Assembly: GCA_964035795.1 (NCBI GenBank) | Contig: OZ038325.1 | Location: forward strand, 3,102,600-3,166,599 | Reading direction: 5' to 3' | Length of the DNA: 64,000 bases | Origin: Pterobdella sp. o SKG-2022 | Lineage: Eukaryota; Annelida; Clitellata; Hirudinida; Piscicolidae | Part shown: positions 1 to 12,735 of the stretch, one piece after another | How positions within the stretch are numbered: position 1 is the first letter of the stretch | Layout: every line of letters starts with the position of its first letter | Notes under the pieces: generated by a model | Database searches by the model: none | What the model saw: only the letters and a program-made list of their open reading frames with translations | Told to the model about the DNA's origin: nothing | Made by a program: the position numbers and the translations under genes

Positions 1-2194
1 TACAAAAATATATAAGCAAATAAACTATGTAATCTGCAAATATAATCAAAGAGCTATCATTAATAACTCAAGAGCCTATGGTGGAACAGAACTCAACTCT
101 GACCATAAATTTTTTATTTGTAAATAAATCTCAAAAAAATGTATCCAAAATAGAAGAAAATGACAAAAAGGAACAATTCAAAAAAAAGAAATCAATTATG
201 AAATGCTTAAAAAAAAAAGTAGAATATAAAAACCAAATTGAATCTAAAATCAATAATACTGAAAACAGAAAGGATATGAATTCAACAATGAAATTCAACA
301 TCTTTCTACAATGCAAAGAGATTAGAATAAAGATAAACACCACAAACAATACAATTAATAAAGCAAAATAGAATTGAAAGAAATAAAATTCTTCTTGAAA
401 TAAGAAAAATTTGCAAAAAAGCTTATGAAAAATGCTTGAAAAAGCAATTACAGCTAATGGAAAAGTCCAGAGATGATAAAAAAACTTTTCAAGCCATGAA
501 ATTCATCTATGGAAAACTCCAGGTAAATTATTTCTTAATGATCAAGAGAATAAACAAATCCCCAGCAAAACTAAAGCTGAAATAAAAGTCAAACAGTTCT
601 ACCACAACAAATTTTATAAACTACCTAACAACAACCAAAATCCAATGCTGCAACAATCTCTCAATGACCCAATAAGTTTTAATGAGGTTAAGCTAGCTAA
701 ACTAAATAATAATAAAGCTAAAGATGAAGATGAGACCCCTTCCAAAATGATAAAATATAGTGGAGAAAAACTAATAAAAGAAGTATCAAGAATATTAAAC
801 TTAATAGTAGAAAATAAAATTCAAGAAGATAGTTTTATTGGTAGTGGAATATTAGTTACTGTGCAAAAACAAGGTAAAACGAAAGGACAACTTACAAGCT
901 TAAGACCCATCACTCTATTGAACAGTATCCGAAAAATATTATCGAAAATTACTATGAATCGTATACGCAACAAAACGGAAGAATACGTCGGTTCTTATCA
1001 AAGTGGATTCAGAAAGGGAAGAAGCACGACAGACAGTCTCGTCTCATAAATGGGATATAGCTAAAGTTCTGACGTACAGGGATGAAGAGTACTATATCCT
1101 TGGTATCGACCTCAGCCAAGCCTTTGATACTGTGGACAGACTCCTTCTAATAAATGTTCTTGAAAAAATTCTGAACAAAGATGAAATAATGATGATCAGA
1201 AAGTTATTAACAAACACTTGTTTGAAGGTAAGATGGAATGGCAAAAGCACACAAACCCCTTTCGAAACTAACATAGGGATCCCTCAAGGAGATGGACTTT
1301 TACCCATTCTCTTCACAATTTACTTAGAAGCAGCACTGCGCACTTTCAAGTCTAAAGTAGCAAACCATATAAAGCTAGATCACAGCTAAACAAACCTACA
1401 ACCATTGACACCAGCAAAAATGGTAGGATATGCTGACGATCTGGATTTCATTGGTAGAGACAAACAGCAACTACTTGACCTAGAAAGCAAACTGAAAGAT
1501 GAGTTCTCGAACTGGGACCTCATAGTCAATACTGACAAGATAGAACTCATCAAAATATCAAAATCGGATGAGGCCTGGAAAACGAGCAAAAAACTAGGCT
1601 CCTTCCTTGATGACAAAAAAGATACTGAGAGGAGAAAACAACTTGCCCAAACTGCGATGAGTAAATTATGGAAAATATACATGAAAGGGAAAAAGCTAAA
1701 AATAAGCAAAAAAGTGCGAGTGTACAATTCCTATGTTAAACCAGTTCTCACCTACAACTCTTCAGCATGGGCAGTCAACAAAAATATAGAAGCTAAGTTT
1801 GACGCATTCCACCGCAAACAGCTTAAGAGTGATCGGTATCTACTATCCCAATAGAATCAGCAACAAAGAACTATACAAAAAAACGAATAGCATACCCCTT
1901 TCAGTTGAAATTGCTGGTGCGAGATGGAAGATGTTGGGACATATCCTTTGAAGATAGGCAGCATTCCAGACTATGAAGCAGTACTATGCCACATCAAATA
2001 AGAAAAAGTTCCTAGGCAGACCTTCAACCACCCTACCACAGACATTAAAAGAAGATGTCAAATTTATCCCAAAAATGAAACTCGAAAACTCAGAAGATTT
2101 CGAAACCATTTTTCTTTTTACCCAACAGAAACTTTCCTGGAGAAGAATTGTGAAGAGAGTTACCCAAGAAAAACTCAGTCAACTATACGACTAG
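1..2194 (+). mobile_element. LINE A: APE-type non-LTR retrotransposon relic, cut by the left window edge
   Basis: The first ~115 bases translate to the end of an APE-like endonuclease (SRAYGGTELNSDHKFF, the conserved SDH region). A charged linker follows at about 370-640. Reverse transcriptase comes next: fingers/palm at 645-1049 (LRPITLLNSIRKI, YQSGFRKGRSTTDS), the catalytic Asp block at 1100-1140 (GIDLSQAFDTVD), GIPQGDGL at 1276-1299, and the YADD box at 1429-1440. Thumb and C-terminal segments run to the stop at 2192. Several frameshifts and stops break the frame (about 370, 540, 1030, 1388, 1855), so it is not functional. The ORF ends only 16 bases before a (TAA)n tract, which is probably this element's own 3' tail. 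The clade is uncertain: the endonuclease and YADD box exclude LTR elements but do not separate the APE clades. Confidence 0.8.
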
Positions 2195-2209
2195 AGCAAC
2201 TCGATGGGG

Positions 2210-2585
<376 letters not shown>

Positions 2586-4855
2586 GAAATAATGGAAGAC
2601 CCCAACAAGAGCCCAAAGTGGTTAACAGAAGGGAACACATACTTAGTGGCAAAAGATCAAAACACGCAAGATCCAAAGAACTATCGCCCGATCACATGTC
2701 TACCCACCATTTATAAAACATTGACGTCGATATTAGCAAAAAAAACTTACTCTTGGAAAATTTTCAGCTGTTACCGGAAGAACAAAAAGGCTGCAGAGTA
2801 GGTTCATTTGGAAGCAAGGACCAGCTGCTAATAAATCGGATGATCTCTGAAATCACAAAAAATAAAAAAGGCGATCTATCTCAAGCATGGATAGATTATA
2901 AAAAAGCTTTCAACAGTGTACCACACTCATGGATCTTAGAAGTCATGAAGATGTACGGAATTCACTCTCGTATTATTGAATTCATCTTGCGTACCATGCC
3001 TCAATGGAGAATAAACCTAGGACTGAGACACATGAAGGGAAATATGGAAATTCCTGGGATCAAAATAAAGACAGGGATTTTCCAAGGAGATTCATTGTCA
3101 TCTCTTATTTTCTGTCTATTACTTTGCCCTTTGAGTATTCTTTTGAATGAGAAAAACTCTCAAGCTATTAAAATAGGCAAAGCTGAAAAAGAAAAAAAAC
3201 TCAACCATCTATTCTACATGGACGATCTAAAAATTTACAGCAAACCAGACTCTGATTAAAGATCACTCCTTGGAATAGTCAAAAAGTTCAGCGATGACAT
3301 TAGGATGGAATTCGGCTTAGAAAAATGTGCAAAGATATCCATAATTAAAGGTAAAAGGGTGAGAAGCTCCAACATCAGTCTGAATGAGTATACGCACATA
3401 AAAGAATTATCTAATACCGAATCGTACAAATACTTAGGGGTCGAAGAGTCATCTAATACACACCACAAAAACATGAGAGAGAAATTAAAAAAGGAATATT
3501 ACAGAAGGTTAAGAATGATACTGAGCACAGAACTTAGCTCGCCAAACAAAATTATGGCAATAAACGGCTTGGCTATACCAGTCTCATCCTATAGCTTTGG
3601 CGTAGTGAACTGGTCAAAAACTGACGTACAAGGAATAGACAGAAAAACGAGAAATATACTGACAATGTTCAAAATGCATCACCCTCAAGCCGACACAGAA
3701 AGACTCTACGTTTCTAGATCAGAAGGAGGAAGAGGATTGATGCAGGTAGAATCCCAATTTTACACAATTCTCGCTGGCTTGGAAATGTATTTAAAGAAAC
3801 AAATTACTCCTTTAATGTGTGCAGTAACAGAACACGAAGAATCGAAAAAGTCTGCTTATAGTCTCTTTGAAATCAATAAAAAAGTGAGAAGAGCATTTAA
3901 TTTGAACTTTGAGAATACAGTTTCTCAAGAAAATGTCCACCCAATTACGGCAGCTCGTAAAACAAAACACATCGCAAAAAAACACTCATGAAGGAAATTC
4001 AAAACAAATACACAAATAAACCTATGCACGGCCAGTATGCACAAGCCCTTGAAAGTGAACAAATAGACAAGAAAAAATCCATAGCATGGCTTCGCAGCGC
4101 TGGGTTGAAAGAAATAACTGAGAGCCTCATAATTGCCGCCCAAGATCAGACGCTTGCAACAAATTATTATAAAAATAAAATATTGAAAGAAAGCGTTGAT
4201 CCAAATTGTAGGCTTTGCAGAACTCACCCTGAAACAATATCATTTATTGTTTCAGGATGCCCAATGCTGGCACGAGTACCTAGAGCGCCACAACGGAGTC
4301 GCTAAATTCATCTACTGGACAATATGTAAGATACATAGATTTGAAGTCAAAAGTAAGTGGTACGAACACGAAATTCGACCAATGATGAAAAAAAACGAAC
4401 TAACAGTATTATGGGATAGCCCAATACACACAGACAGAAACGTACAGGCAAATAAACCAGACATAGTGGTTAAAGATGAAAAAAAAAGAGTGTACTCTGG
4501 TTGATATCCCAGTACCATCAGACACCAACATAGTGTCGAAAACATTTGAGAAAATTTGCGAATACCGCGATCTGCAAATAGAGATATCAAGATGCTGGAA
4601 TATGAATACAAAAGTAGTTCCAATAGTTGTGGGCGCGCTGGAAACAGTTGGAAAAGATTTAAGTCTCAAACTCTCGACGCTTCCTGGATCACCTAAAATT
4701 TATGAAATCCAGAAAACAGGGCTTATGGGCACGGCGTACATTTTAAGAAGAGTTTTGGCCCGTAATGAATGAATAGCATCGAACTCTACTACCCTAGGGT
4801 CTTGGTAAGACTCCGGTAGTAGTTTAAATCCCAGTATGTATACTGTGTTAAAAAA
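2586..4855 (+). mobile_element. LINE B: RLE-type non-LTR retrotransposon (R4/Dong-like), 5' truncated and frameshifted
   Basis: The first coding match is inside reverse transcriptase (NYRPITCLPTIYKTLTSIL). It continues with EEQKGCRVGSFGSKDQLLIN, WIDYKKAFNSVPHSW (catalytic Asp), GIFQGDSLSSLIF and an F-Y-M-D-D catalytic box at about 3211-3225. The thumb runs 3305-3991. A C-terminal zinc knuckle follows (CRLCRTHPETISFIVSGCP) with RHNGVAKFIYW. A restriction-like endonuclease core comes last (KPDIVVKD, then LVDIPVPSD after a frameshift near 4500). The closing block KIYEIQKTGLMGTAYILR is typical of R4/Dong-like elements as I know the family. There is no APE domain, which fits an RLE element. Frameshifts at about 2750, 3255, 3990, 4260 and 4500 make it inactive. 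The body is flanked by (TAA)n on both sides. Confidence 0.82.
4786..4822 (+). other. 3'-end hairpin of LINE B
   Basis: Two nested perfect stems follow the ORF. The outer 8-bp arms are ctactacc (4786-4793) and ggtagtag (4815-4822). The inner 5-bp arms are gtctt (4799-4803) and aagac (4807-4811) around a ggt triloop. It lies 14 bases after the LINE stop codon and about 30 bases before the poly-A. A structured 3' UTR in this place is commonly what a LINE reverse transcriptase recognises; that role is inferred here. Confidence 0.7.
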
Positions 4856-4882
4856 AAAAATGATAATAATAATAATAATAAT
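4850..4882 (+). repeat. A-run and (TAA)7 at the 3' end of LINE B
   Basis: A run of ten A is followed by tgataataataataataata. With the 2211-2585 tract it places LINE B inside (TAA)n repeat on both sides. Confidence 0.85.
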
Positions 4883-5669
4883 CTTTGGTAACTCTTCGGT
4901 TCAAAATGGCTGATTCGTGCTAACAGAATAAGATTTAGTTTGAACTAATTAATTATAAGTTATGAGCTAGCTTTTCCAGTTTTCTCAAAGTTTCAAATGT
5001 CATTTATGAGTTTTATGGAAATATTTCTGGGTTTGGACACAATACATTAGGATTTGGCCAGTCTAACAGGACACTTTCGGATGAGTTTTTTTATACACAT
5101 ATTACCATTGTTTTATTATATTATTATAAATAAGCCGTAAACGTTACCATAGATCACGTGCTTCATTTTTGGCTTAGTTAAAATTTCTTTTTCTTATAGG
5201 TAGTATAATATTTTTAGATTTAATTATCATATTTATATATATATTCACATGCTATACTATATATGCTATACTAATTAAATATAGTTCAATGCATGTTTCA
5301 TAAACATAGTGTATCTACATTTGAAATTAAGAACTAACATATATTTATATGTATTCATCTATATATTCATAAACATGTTTATTAATAGATATGTTTTGTA
5401 AAAGTTTGTAAATAACCAAGTTTTCGTGCACGTTCATCTGAATACATTAAATGTCTTCATACCAAATAATCTGGACTTATGTGTTAAGCTATATTAAATT
5501 TAATGTATTTTTTCTTATTCAAGTGAATGATTTTATTTGTATTATCATTTTTTGTTTTGTCCATAATTATCAAGCCAAAGGATATGATTTCCTAAAAGTT
5601 AGCAATCTCATATAATAACCCTTTAGTATTTGGATCATTCAAAGGTTTCTCTGCTTTTTTATTGGCTCG
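4883..5669. other. AT-rich spacer, no gene seen
   Basis: There is no ORF of note, no RNA gene and no homology that I recognise. The stretch 5220-5400 is dominated by short TA-rich runs. Confidence 0.6.
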
Positions 5670-6120
5670 TCCTAGATAGTTGTGAGAGATTTAAACGTCG
5701 CTGGCTTCAATTCAATCCTTGAGCCTTCTCGTCTCAACTTGGATGCTAGTAAAAGACCCGACGGCGTCACTGTTTTTCCGGATAAAAAAGGAAAGTCCTT
5801 GACTTGGATGTCACCTGAACGGACACGTTTTCTGCAAACGCATCTCTCAATTCGGCAATCTCTCCAGGCTCTTCTGCTCGTAATGCGGGGATTTCGAAAA
5901 TCGTCAAAAATGCATTTTTTAGCCCCGTTATTTGTTCACTCCTGTAGCATTTGAGACTTCTGGGGTTTTTTGGCCCAGTCACTAGAAGTTGGAACTGGGC
6001 AACAAAATGAAGGAGCATATCTCTGTCAATCTGGAGACAAGTTGGCTTTTTCAATGCTTGTTGATTGTGATTGTCAGAGGTAACGATCTGAGCCTTACCA
6101 TGTCCTGCAAAGCTGGCAAG
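5670..6120 (+). mobile_element. Retroelement ORF2 C-terminal fragment (relic)
   Basis: Frame 1 gives AGFNSILEPSRLNLDAS then KRPDGVTVFPDKKGKSLTWM (about 5698-5810). This matches a block common in retroelement polyproteins of marine invertebrates (KRPDG-T--P---GK-L-WD--C-DT). The reading then shifts frame and continues DTFSANASLNSAISPGSSA ... ISKIVKNAFFSPVI, then after a stop GFFGPVTRSWNWATK. Only the region C-terminal to RT survives, with at least one frameshift and stops. The longer open frame on the opposite strand is its antisense shadow. The class is inferred from remembered family resemblance. Confidence 0.6.
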
Positions 6121-6355
6121 GCACAAGAAGACGCAACCATGAAGGTCTGAATCAGTTTTAGTGAATATTGCTTGAAGATTGACACAGTTTCTACAAGAAT
6201 TGAATTCTGCATTTCTTATTTTGTTAAAATATTACTTTTATTGATAGTTTTTTCAAACTTATTGTTGAATGTTCCATAAGTTTATTGTTCAATTTGAAAA
6301 GCTCTAATAAAATTTCAGAACCAAAAAAAAATAAAATAAAATAAAATTTTAAAAA

Positions 6356-6404
<49 letters not shown>

Positions 6405-7107
6405 CACAACAATAATAATAATGAGAATAACGAAGAATAAAACTTGAATTAATATAAATGAAATAATCGTTTAAAGTGTGAAAAGAAGCTGAAAGTGGCA
6501 TTTGATGAAAATTAATGTAAACATCAATACGTTTTGCGGAGGTTCATGCCACCAAAAATATTCGATATGACAATAATAATACTAATAATAACGATACTAT
6601 GTTTAATGGTGAGAACTTGTGATAACAACAATAATTGAAATAAAATGGAACAAATATATAAAAACTAAAATTCATTTACAAAAACAACGAAATTGTTCAA
6701 ATTGGAAAACATTATGAAGAGAGGAACAAAATTGTCGAAGGTTAATTTCAAAACATGGAAAAATATTTTATTTTCCATTTCGGCTGGTGTTTTGCTGGTG
6801 TTTTTGTGAAAAAGAAATTAAAAAGTAATTAAGAAATGCTTGAATTTGGCATGAGTCGTATAAATTTTCAAATTGAATTTTACAAAAATTTTTGGTGATT
6901 CATTTGTGAAACTGACTTGAAAAAACATTAAAAACAATTTTGATGAAAAGAAAAACTAATATATAATAATGAAAAGAAATAAAAATAAATAAACAAAAAA
7001 AACACGAGAAATACACAAACTGTATTCCAGAGCGTATCCATGCTGGACTATTGATTGTCTGTGTTTGTGGAACGCATTTATGTTTTCTTGGGTGCGTGTG
7101 TTTGCTC

Positions 7108-7108
<1 letters not shown>
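6121..7108. other. AT-rich spacer with a short (AAT)n tract
   Basis: An (AAT)n tract lies at about 6358-6403. The rest is A-rich, and I see no gene or RNA in it. Confidence 0.6.

Positions 7109-7170
<62 letters not shown>
7109..7170. repeat. (TA)n tract, 5' flank of LINE D
   Basis: This is about 60 bp of TA dinucleotides with one C substitution. A 34-bp A-rich bridge then leads straight into the first endonuclease codon of LINE D. Confidence 0.95.
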
Positions 7171-7204
7171 GAAAAAAAATAATTAAAAAAAAAGAATAAA
7201 AAAC

Positions 7205-10200
7205 ATGTTGATTGGCTGTTGGAATGTTCGTACTCTTTCAGATTTGCCAGCTTCGAGTGAGCGTCCTGAAAGACGCACTGCTTTAATCTCTAAGGAGCTT
7301 CAAAGCTATGGCTTAGACATCGTGGCATTGTCTGAAACCCGACTCACAGGTGAAGGAAATGTTTCAGACGGATGTTACACTTTCTTTTGGAAAGGTAAGC
7401 GGCATGGAAGTAAAAAAGAATCTGGTGTGGCTTTTGTAGTTAAAACTTCTCTTCTTTCTTATCTAGAAGAGCAGCCTTGTGGTATAAATGACCGAATTTT
7501 ATCAATGAGAGTTCCTTTGACTCGTGGCCAGTATGCTACTTTTGTAAGCGTGTATGCACCAACATTACACACATCAGAAGAAACAAAAATGGCTTTCTAT
7601 CAGGGCCTGAGGCAACTTGTTGCTAAGATCCCTCCGGCCGATTAAGTCGTTATACTGGGTGATTTTAAGGCAAGAGTCGGAAAAGATGCAGAAACTTGGC
7701 ACGTTTGAGGTAAACATGGCGTCGGATAACTTAATAGCAACGGCTTAATGCTGCTACAATTCTGCACGGAGATGGGGTTTCAGGTAACCAAATGAAGGAC
7801 AAGTTCAAAACTACCTGGATGCACCCTGGCTCGAAACAATGGCACTTAATAGATTTTTTGTTGGTCAGAAGGCGTGACATAGCTGATGTACAAATCGTCC
7901 GTGCTATGCAGGGTGCTGAATGTTGGACTGACCCTCGACTTGTTCGAGGTAAGTTGAACTTTGTGGTTAAGCCTAGGAGCCGTAGTTGTGGAACCAAATT
8001 ACCTAAACGCCTCAATGTAGCTGGTCTAAAAAATGCTGCTGTTAAAGAAAAACTAGTTAGGGAAATGGAAAACATATCCAACGAAAATTCATGGGAAAAC
8101 TTTAAGGTCTCTGTATATAGCGCTTGTGAGAGAATACTGGGCTTTAGGAAGCGTAAAAACCGAGACTGGTTTGATGAAAACGACGTGACAATACAGTCAT
8201 TACTAGGATCTAAATCAAAGGCATATAATGCTTTGTCCAAGTGCGTGACCGGTTCTCATGAGTTATTAAGTTTGAAATCCAGGTTTAATTCCATCAAAAC
8301 CGAAATAAAGCGCGAATTAAGAAAGATGCAAAATACTTGGTAGAGTAAGAGGGCTGATGAGATCCAATTAGCAGCTGACACTAAGAACACCAGAGTATTT
8401 TACAGTCTATTGCGCGAGGTTTATGGCCCTTCTAGTTTCTCTATCACGCCTTTGAGAAGCAAAGATAATAAGCATCTCATCGCGACCCATTCGGCATCCT
8501 AAACAGATGGAAAGATCACTTTGACGATCTTCTAAGTAGACCTTCAGAAAGCAAATCAGAGCCAATTGAATCCATTCCAACTAAACCGGTTGAAAACGCT
8601 TTGGGTGAAAAAATTACAGCACAGGAAGAGAAAGAGGCAGTTCAAAAACTGAACTCTGGTAAATCCCCTGATATGAACGGCCTTCTCGAAGAATTCTTTC
8701 ATTGTGCTGGTCCAGTGTTGATGGGGCGTCTGACTACTCTTTTACAAACAGCTTGGAGAACTGAGACTATTCCCGAAAATTGGAGAAACTCTTTGTTAGT
8801 TGTGCTTTATAAAGGAAAGGGTCCTAAAAACAATGGCAGCAACTACCGAGGAATCTCATTTTTATCAGTTGTGGGTGAAATTCTTAGTCGCATTATTTTC
8901 AAAAAAATTAACCTTCACATTGTCGATAATGTTTTGCCAGAATTTCAGTGTGGGTTTAGAAGTGGTCGAGGGACAGTTGATATGATATTCACAACCAGAC
9001 AACTGCAAGAAAAATGTCAAGAACAGTGCAGAGATTTTTTTCAAGTGTTCATTGATCTCACTAAGGCCTTAGACACAGTAAACCGCGAAGCTCTTTGTTT
9101 GATTCTTGGAAAGTAAGGCTGTCCAGAGAAGTTGATTTCTATTTTAAAACTTTTCCACCACGACATGAAAACTACGCTGAGTATCGGGGGCAAACTTGCA
9201 GAACCTTTCACTGTAGGAAACGGTGTCAAGCAGGGAGATACACTAGCTCCAACACTATTTGCGCTTTATTTTTTTATGGTGTTTCAATTAGCTTTCAAGG
9301 ACAGTAGCGAAGGTGTCTACGTTTACTATCGAACCACTGGTAAGCTTTTTAACATCAAACGCTTTACTGCCAGAACCAAAACAATGATGAGCGTGATACG
9401 TGAATTGCTTTATGCAGACGACTGTGCTTTGCTGACTCACACCGAGATGGAAATGCAGCACCTGATGGATTCTTTTGAAGCTGCGTGCACTGCGTTGGGT
9501 TTGACTATCAGTTTAAAGAAAACTGTTTTGATGTACCAACCAACTCCTGGAAAAACATATGTCGAGCCATCAATCTATGTCTACGGACAAAAGCTGGCAG
9601 TCGTTCCAAAGTTTGTATATCTTGGAAATACTCTCAATTGCAGTAACTCCATTGATGATGAGGTTAATGTTTATAATGCGTGTGTTCTAACTGTTCTTCT
9701 TTATGCTAGTGAAACTTGGACCACATATACCAGGCACCTGAAACAACTTGAGCGTTTTCACCAACAGTGTCTGCGTAAGATTCTGGGCATAAAATGGCAG
9801 ATGCACATCAGCGACACCGAAATACTTGAGATGGCAAATATCGGTAGCATCGAAGTCCTAATCTCCAAGCAACAGCTCAGGTGGAGCGGACACTTAGTAA
9901 GATTGCCCAAAGCAAATATTTTATGGGCAACTTACCGATGAAAAAAGGTTGGCTCACAAACCCAAAAAACGATTCAAAGATTGCTTGAAACAAACCTTCA
10001 AAAAATACGGCATTAACTCCGTTTCATGGGAAACACAAGCTCAAAACAGGTTAACTTGAAGGAAAGTAAGTTTTGAAGCAACCGGTCGTTTTGAGGTAAG
10101 CAGACGGAAACACCCTAGACTTAAACGCGATCTCCTGAAAGGAAACATCATCGAGCATGTAACAGAACTAACGTGCGGTCATTGTGGGATACCATGTTTG

Positions 10201-10550
10201 AGCAGGGCGGGTTTTCTGAGTCATTTAAGGTCTCATCGACGTCGTGTTTCTTCGGCCAAGCATGAGAAAGTCAGCTCAGTGCACACTACTCGTCAAAATC
10301 CTATTGGCCCAATGCCGTATAGCAATATTTCCAACATTTGTGGCAAAATCTGAAAAAGTGTAGGTGGCATGAAAAGGCATGAAAAAGTCCATATTTTTAA
10401 TACTCTCACTTATCCATCCATCCCGAATCTTTTCATATATGTGGCAATTGTGGGAAGGTGTGCAAGTCCTCTGCGCGTTTGAAAAGCCATCTCCGAGCCA
10501 GAAACTGTTTGAAAAGCAATGGCAATACTTGAAGACGAGTTGCTGCCACC
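7205..10550 (+). mobile_element. LINE D: APE-type non-LTR retrotransposon with three C-terminal C2H2 fingers (broken)
   Basis: The element starts at the endonuclease: GCWNVRTL, IVALSETR, SVYAPT, then after a stop near 7643 ILGDFKARVGKD, then TWMHPGSKQWHLIDF. A linker of about 200 aa follows. RT begins near 8600 (NYRGISFLSVVGEILSRI, EFQCGFRSGRGTVDMIF, FIDLTKALDTVNREAL, GVKQGDTLAPTLF, YADDCAL at 9411-9431). The C-terminal part has LLYASETW and QQLRWSGHLVR. Frame breaks occur near 7643, 7690-7790, 8341, 8480, 9113, 9665 and 9940. At the end are a clear C2H2 finger (LTCGHCGIPCLSRAGFLSHL), a broken one, and CGNCGKVCKSSARLKSHL, closing with a stop at 10534. Only about 17 bases of 3' UTR precede an (AT)n tract. 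It is nearly full length but inactive. Confidence 0.85.

Positions 10551-10574
<24 letters not shown>
10551..10574. repeat. (AT)n tract, 3' flank of LINE D
   Basis: A short (AT)n run follows directly after the LINE D 3' UTR. The 5' end of that element also abuts (TA)n. Confidence 0.9.
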
Positions 10575-10581
<7 letters not shown>

Positions 10582-10880
10582 CAGGGCACAGATGTTCATG
10601 TCTTGCATTAATCTTAATTTTGGAATTTTTTTAGTTTAAAAAATTTCAAAAACTTTGAAAACAATTTTGATATTGATGGATTGTTTTTATAATAAAATTT
10701 TTCTCCGTTTCTTGCAGCACTATAATAAAATTGTGATAGGGATGGTTCGAACCATGCTCCAAACTATTGAATGATAAAAGTTGAGAAGGATTCAAAACAT
10801 TTGAAATGTTATGCATCAACCACTACAACAGCTAATAACAAAATCACATTAAGCTTAATAACAACAACAACAACAACAAC

Positions 10881-10913
<33 letters not shown>

Positions 10914-11998
10914 GAACATGCAGCCATAGGCAAGAACTTGTTAATATCATTTTCAAAAGAATTTGCAAAAATTTATTCTATTCATGAATTTTGCTTTCAC
11001 TTTTATTTTTTGCACTCATTTTTCTTCAAAATGATATAAAAATTTTCTTCTTTTTGACTTTTTTGTCCAGTTTTAGGTGACAATAGCAGGTGGAGGGATG
11101 GGTAGCTGGAGAAATGAATGATAGATCTATGAATGGATGGGTGGATAGAAGAGTGAATAAATAGATGGGGGGATGAAAGAATGAATTAAAAAAATGGCTA
11201 AAAGTGTGGAAGATAAAACTGGATAAGAGTGTCGATGTTATATGGGGGTTTCAAAAGGGTTCAGAAGAATAAATAAGAGATTATGATTGAAAGATAAAAG
11301 AAAAAGGAGAAAAAATACAATAATATAAAAATTAGAAAATTTAAAAAAATTATTTTCAAAAAAAATAGGAAAAAAGAAAAAAGCAAAAAAGAAACACTAA
11401 AAAAATGAAAAAATGGAGTTGGCGAGAAAAAAGTGTTATAAATAAGAAAGGCATTTTTGTAGCTTCAAGTGCTATCTCATTTGGTAACTGTCCGTTTGTG
11501 CCAATCGGATATTTTTTAAATATCCGATTCAAAAACAAAATATATTTTGAATATAAATATTCAAAATATTATTGATTATTTTAAATTCCATTCATAATCA
11601 TATTTTTGTTTCACCATTTATTTTATTTTTTCATTTATAATCATTATGCACAAATCCACAATTTAATTTCCTCCAAAAGCGTTTCTTCTTTTTGCTGCAA
11701 AAAACTTTGAGAATTAAATCAAAAAAAATGATGATAGAGTACAAAAAATAAAAATAAAAAAATGAAAGAATAAAAAACAATGATAATAAATTTTTAAGAA
11801 CTGTTCAGAATTTTTGATAGTTTTTGTCGAAAAGTGAAAAAAATTCTATAGCTATCGTAATAAGTAGTAGTAGTATTGTTCAAGTCGTTAAGGATGGTAG
11901 AAAATTTTCTTCAGTTAGTGAAGATAAAGCAACATGCATCTTAATCATCATCATCATCGTCGTCGTCATCTTCATCATCATCAACATCATTAACCCAG
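10575..11998. other. Non-coding stretch upstream of the SUEL exon
   Basis: It holds an (AAC)n/(AAT)n tract at about 10858-10912 and degenerate GGAT units at 11090-11180, in A-rich sequence. An (ATC/GTC)n tract at 11944-11985 serves as the pyrimidine-rich lead-in to the acceptor at 11997-11998. I found no signal-peptide exon here. Confidence 0.55.
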
Positions 11999-12523
11999 GC
12001 AAAGATTATTGTCAGAATGAAGAGTTCATAGCGGATTGTTACAACGACCAACTTCTACTCCAACAACACCTTCCTCACAACTACAACCCACACCAGTTTA
12101 ATAATAACTATAATTATAAAAACAATAACAACAACTACAATTATAACAACAATGTTGGAAATTTTAACAACAACAACAACTATAAAAAATACAACTACGA
12201 GAACTACCCCCCCAACCAACAACCCTACTACCAACCTCAGCCTCAACAACAAACACCGCACCACTACCCAAACACACACCCTCTCAAAGACAGGGTAGTT
12301 TTGATGACTCGGGCGCACTACGGCCGCAAAAAGAAGGGTTTTTGTGTCAAGACCGACTTTGGCTTTGTGGGCTGCTATGAGAACGTTATCAAGCAGACGC
12401 ATGCTCGCTGTTCAGGTCTGAGGGGCTGTGTTATTGATATTCCTGACCCCGAGTTTGACAGCACCAAACCTTGCATTGAAGATCTTAAGAACTACCTTGA
12501 TGCTGAGTATGTCTGTCTCGATG
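11999..12523 (+). CDS. Receptor exon: SUEL galactose/rhamnose-binding lectin domain
   Basis: The acceptor is taacccag and the donor g|gtgggt, both phase 1 (2+522+1 nt). The exon encodes eight cysteines in the SUEL pattern: DYCQNEEFIADC, FCVKTDFGFVGC, ARCSGLRGCV, KPC and YVC. It carries the family signatures YGR (RAHYGRKKK) and a KPC..LKNYL..EYVC end. SUEL domains bind galactose or rhamnose glycans on the extracellular side. Unusually, about 80 residues rich in Asn, Tyr, Gln, His and Pro (about 12040-12295) are inserted between the second cysteine and the RVVLMTRAHYGR strand. This is the most N-terminal exon found. Phase 1 at its end matches the CUB exon at 28706. The domain call is firm; joining it to the later exons is inferred from phase, strand and order. 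Confidence 0.85.
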
Positions 12524-12735
12524 GTGGGTAGGAGGTGTGTATGGTGGGTGGGAGGTTTGTATGGTGGGAGGTGTGTATAGTGGGAGGTGTGTACGGTGGG
12601 TGGGAGGTTTGTATGGTGGGAGGTGTATGGTGGGAGGTGTGTATGGTGGGTTGGAGGTTTGTATGGTGGGAGGTGTGTATGGTGGAAGGTGTGTAGGGTG
12701 GGTGGAAAGGTTGAAAGAGCTTAAAGGATTGAAGG
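12524..12735. repeat. GGTGGGAGGTGTGTAT-type minisatellite
   Basis: Variants of ggtgggaggtgtgtat and ggtgggtgggaggtttgtat are tandemly repeated. The array starts at the donor site of the SUEL exon, so the 5' splice site itself (ggtgggtagg) resembles a repeat unit. Confidence 0.85.

Noticed and set aside
5767..6126. 119-aa open frame on the minus strand
   Set aside because: It is antisense to a recognisable retroelement fragment on the + strand (KRPDGVTVFP block).
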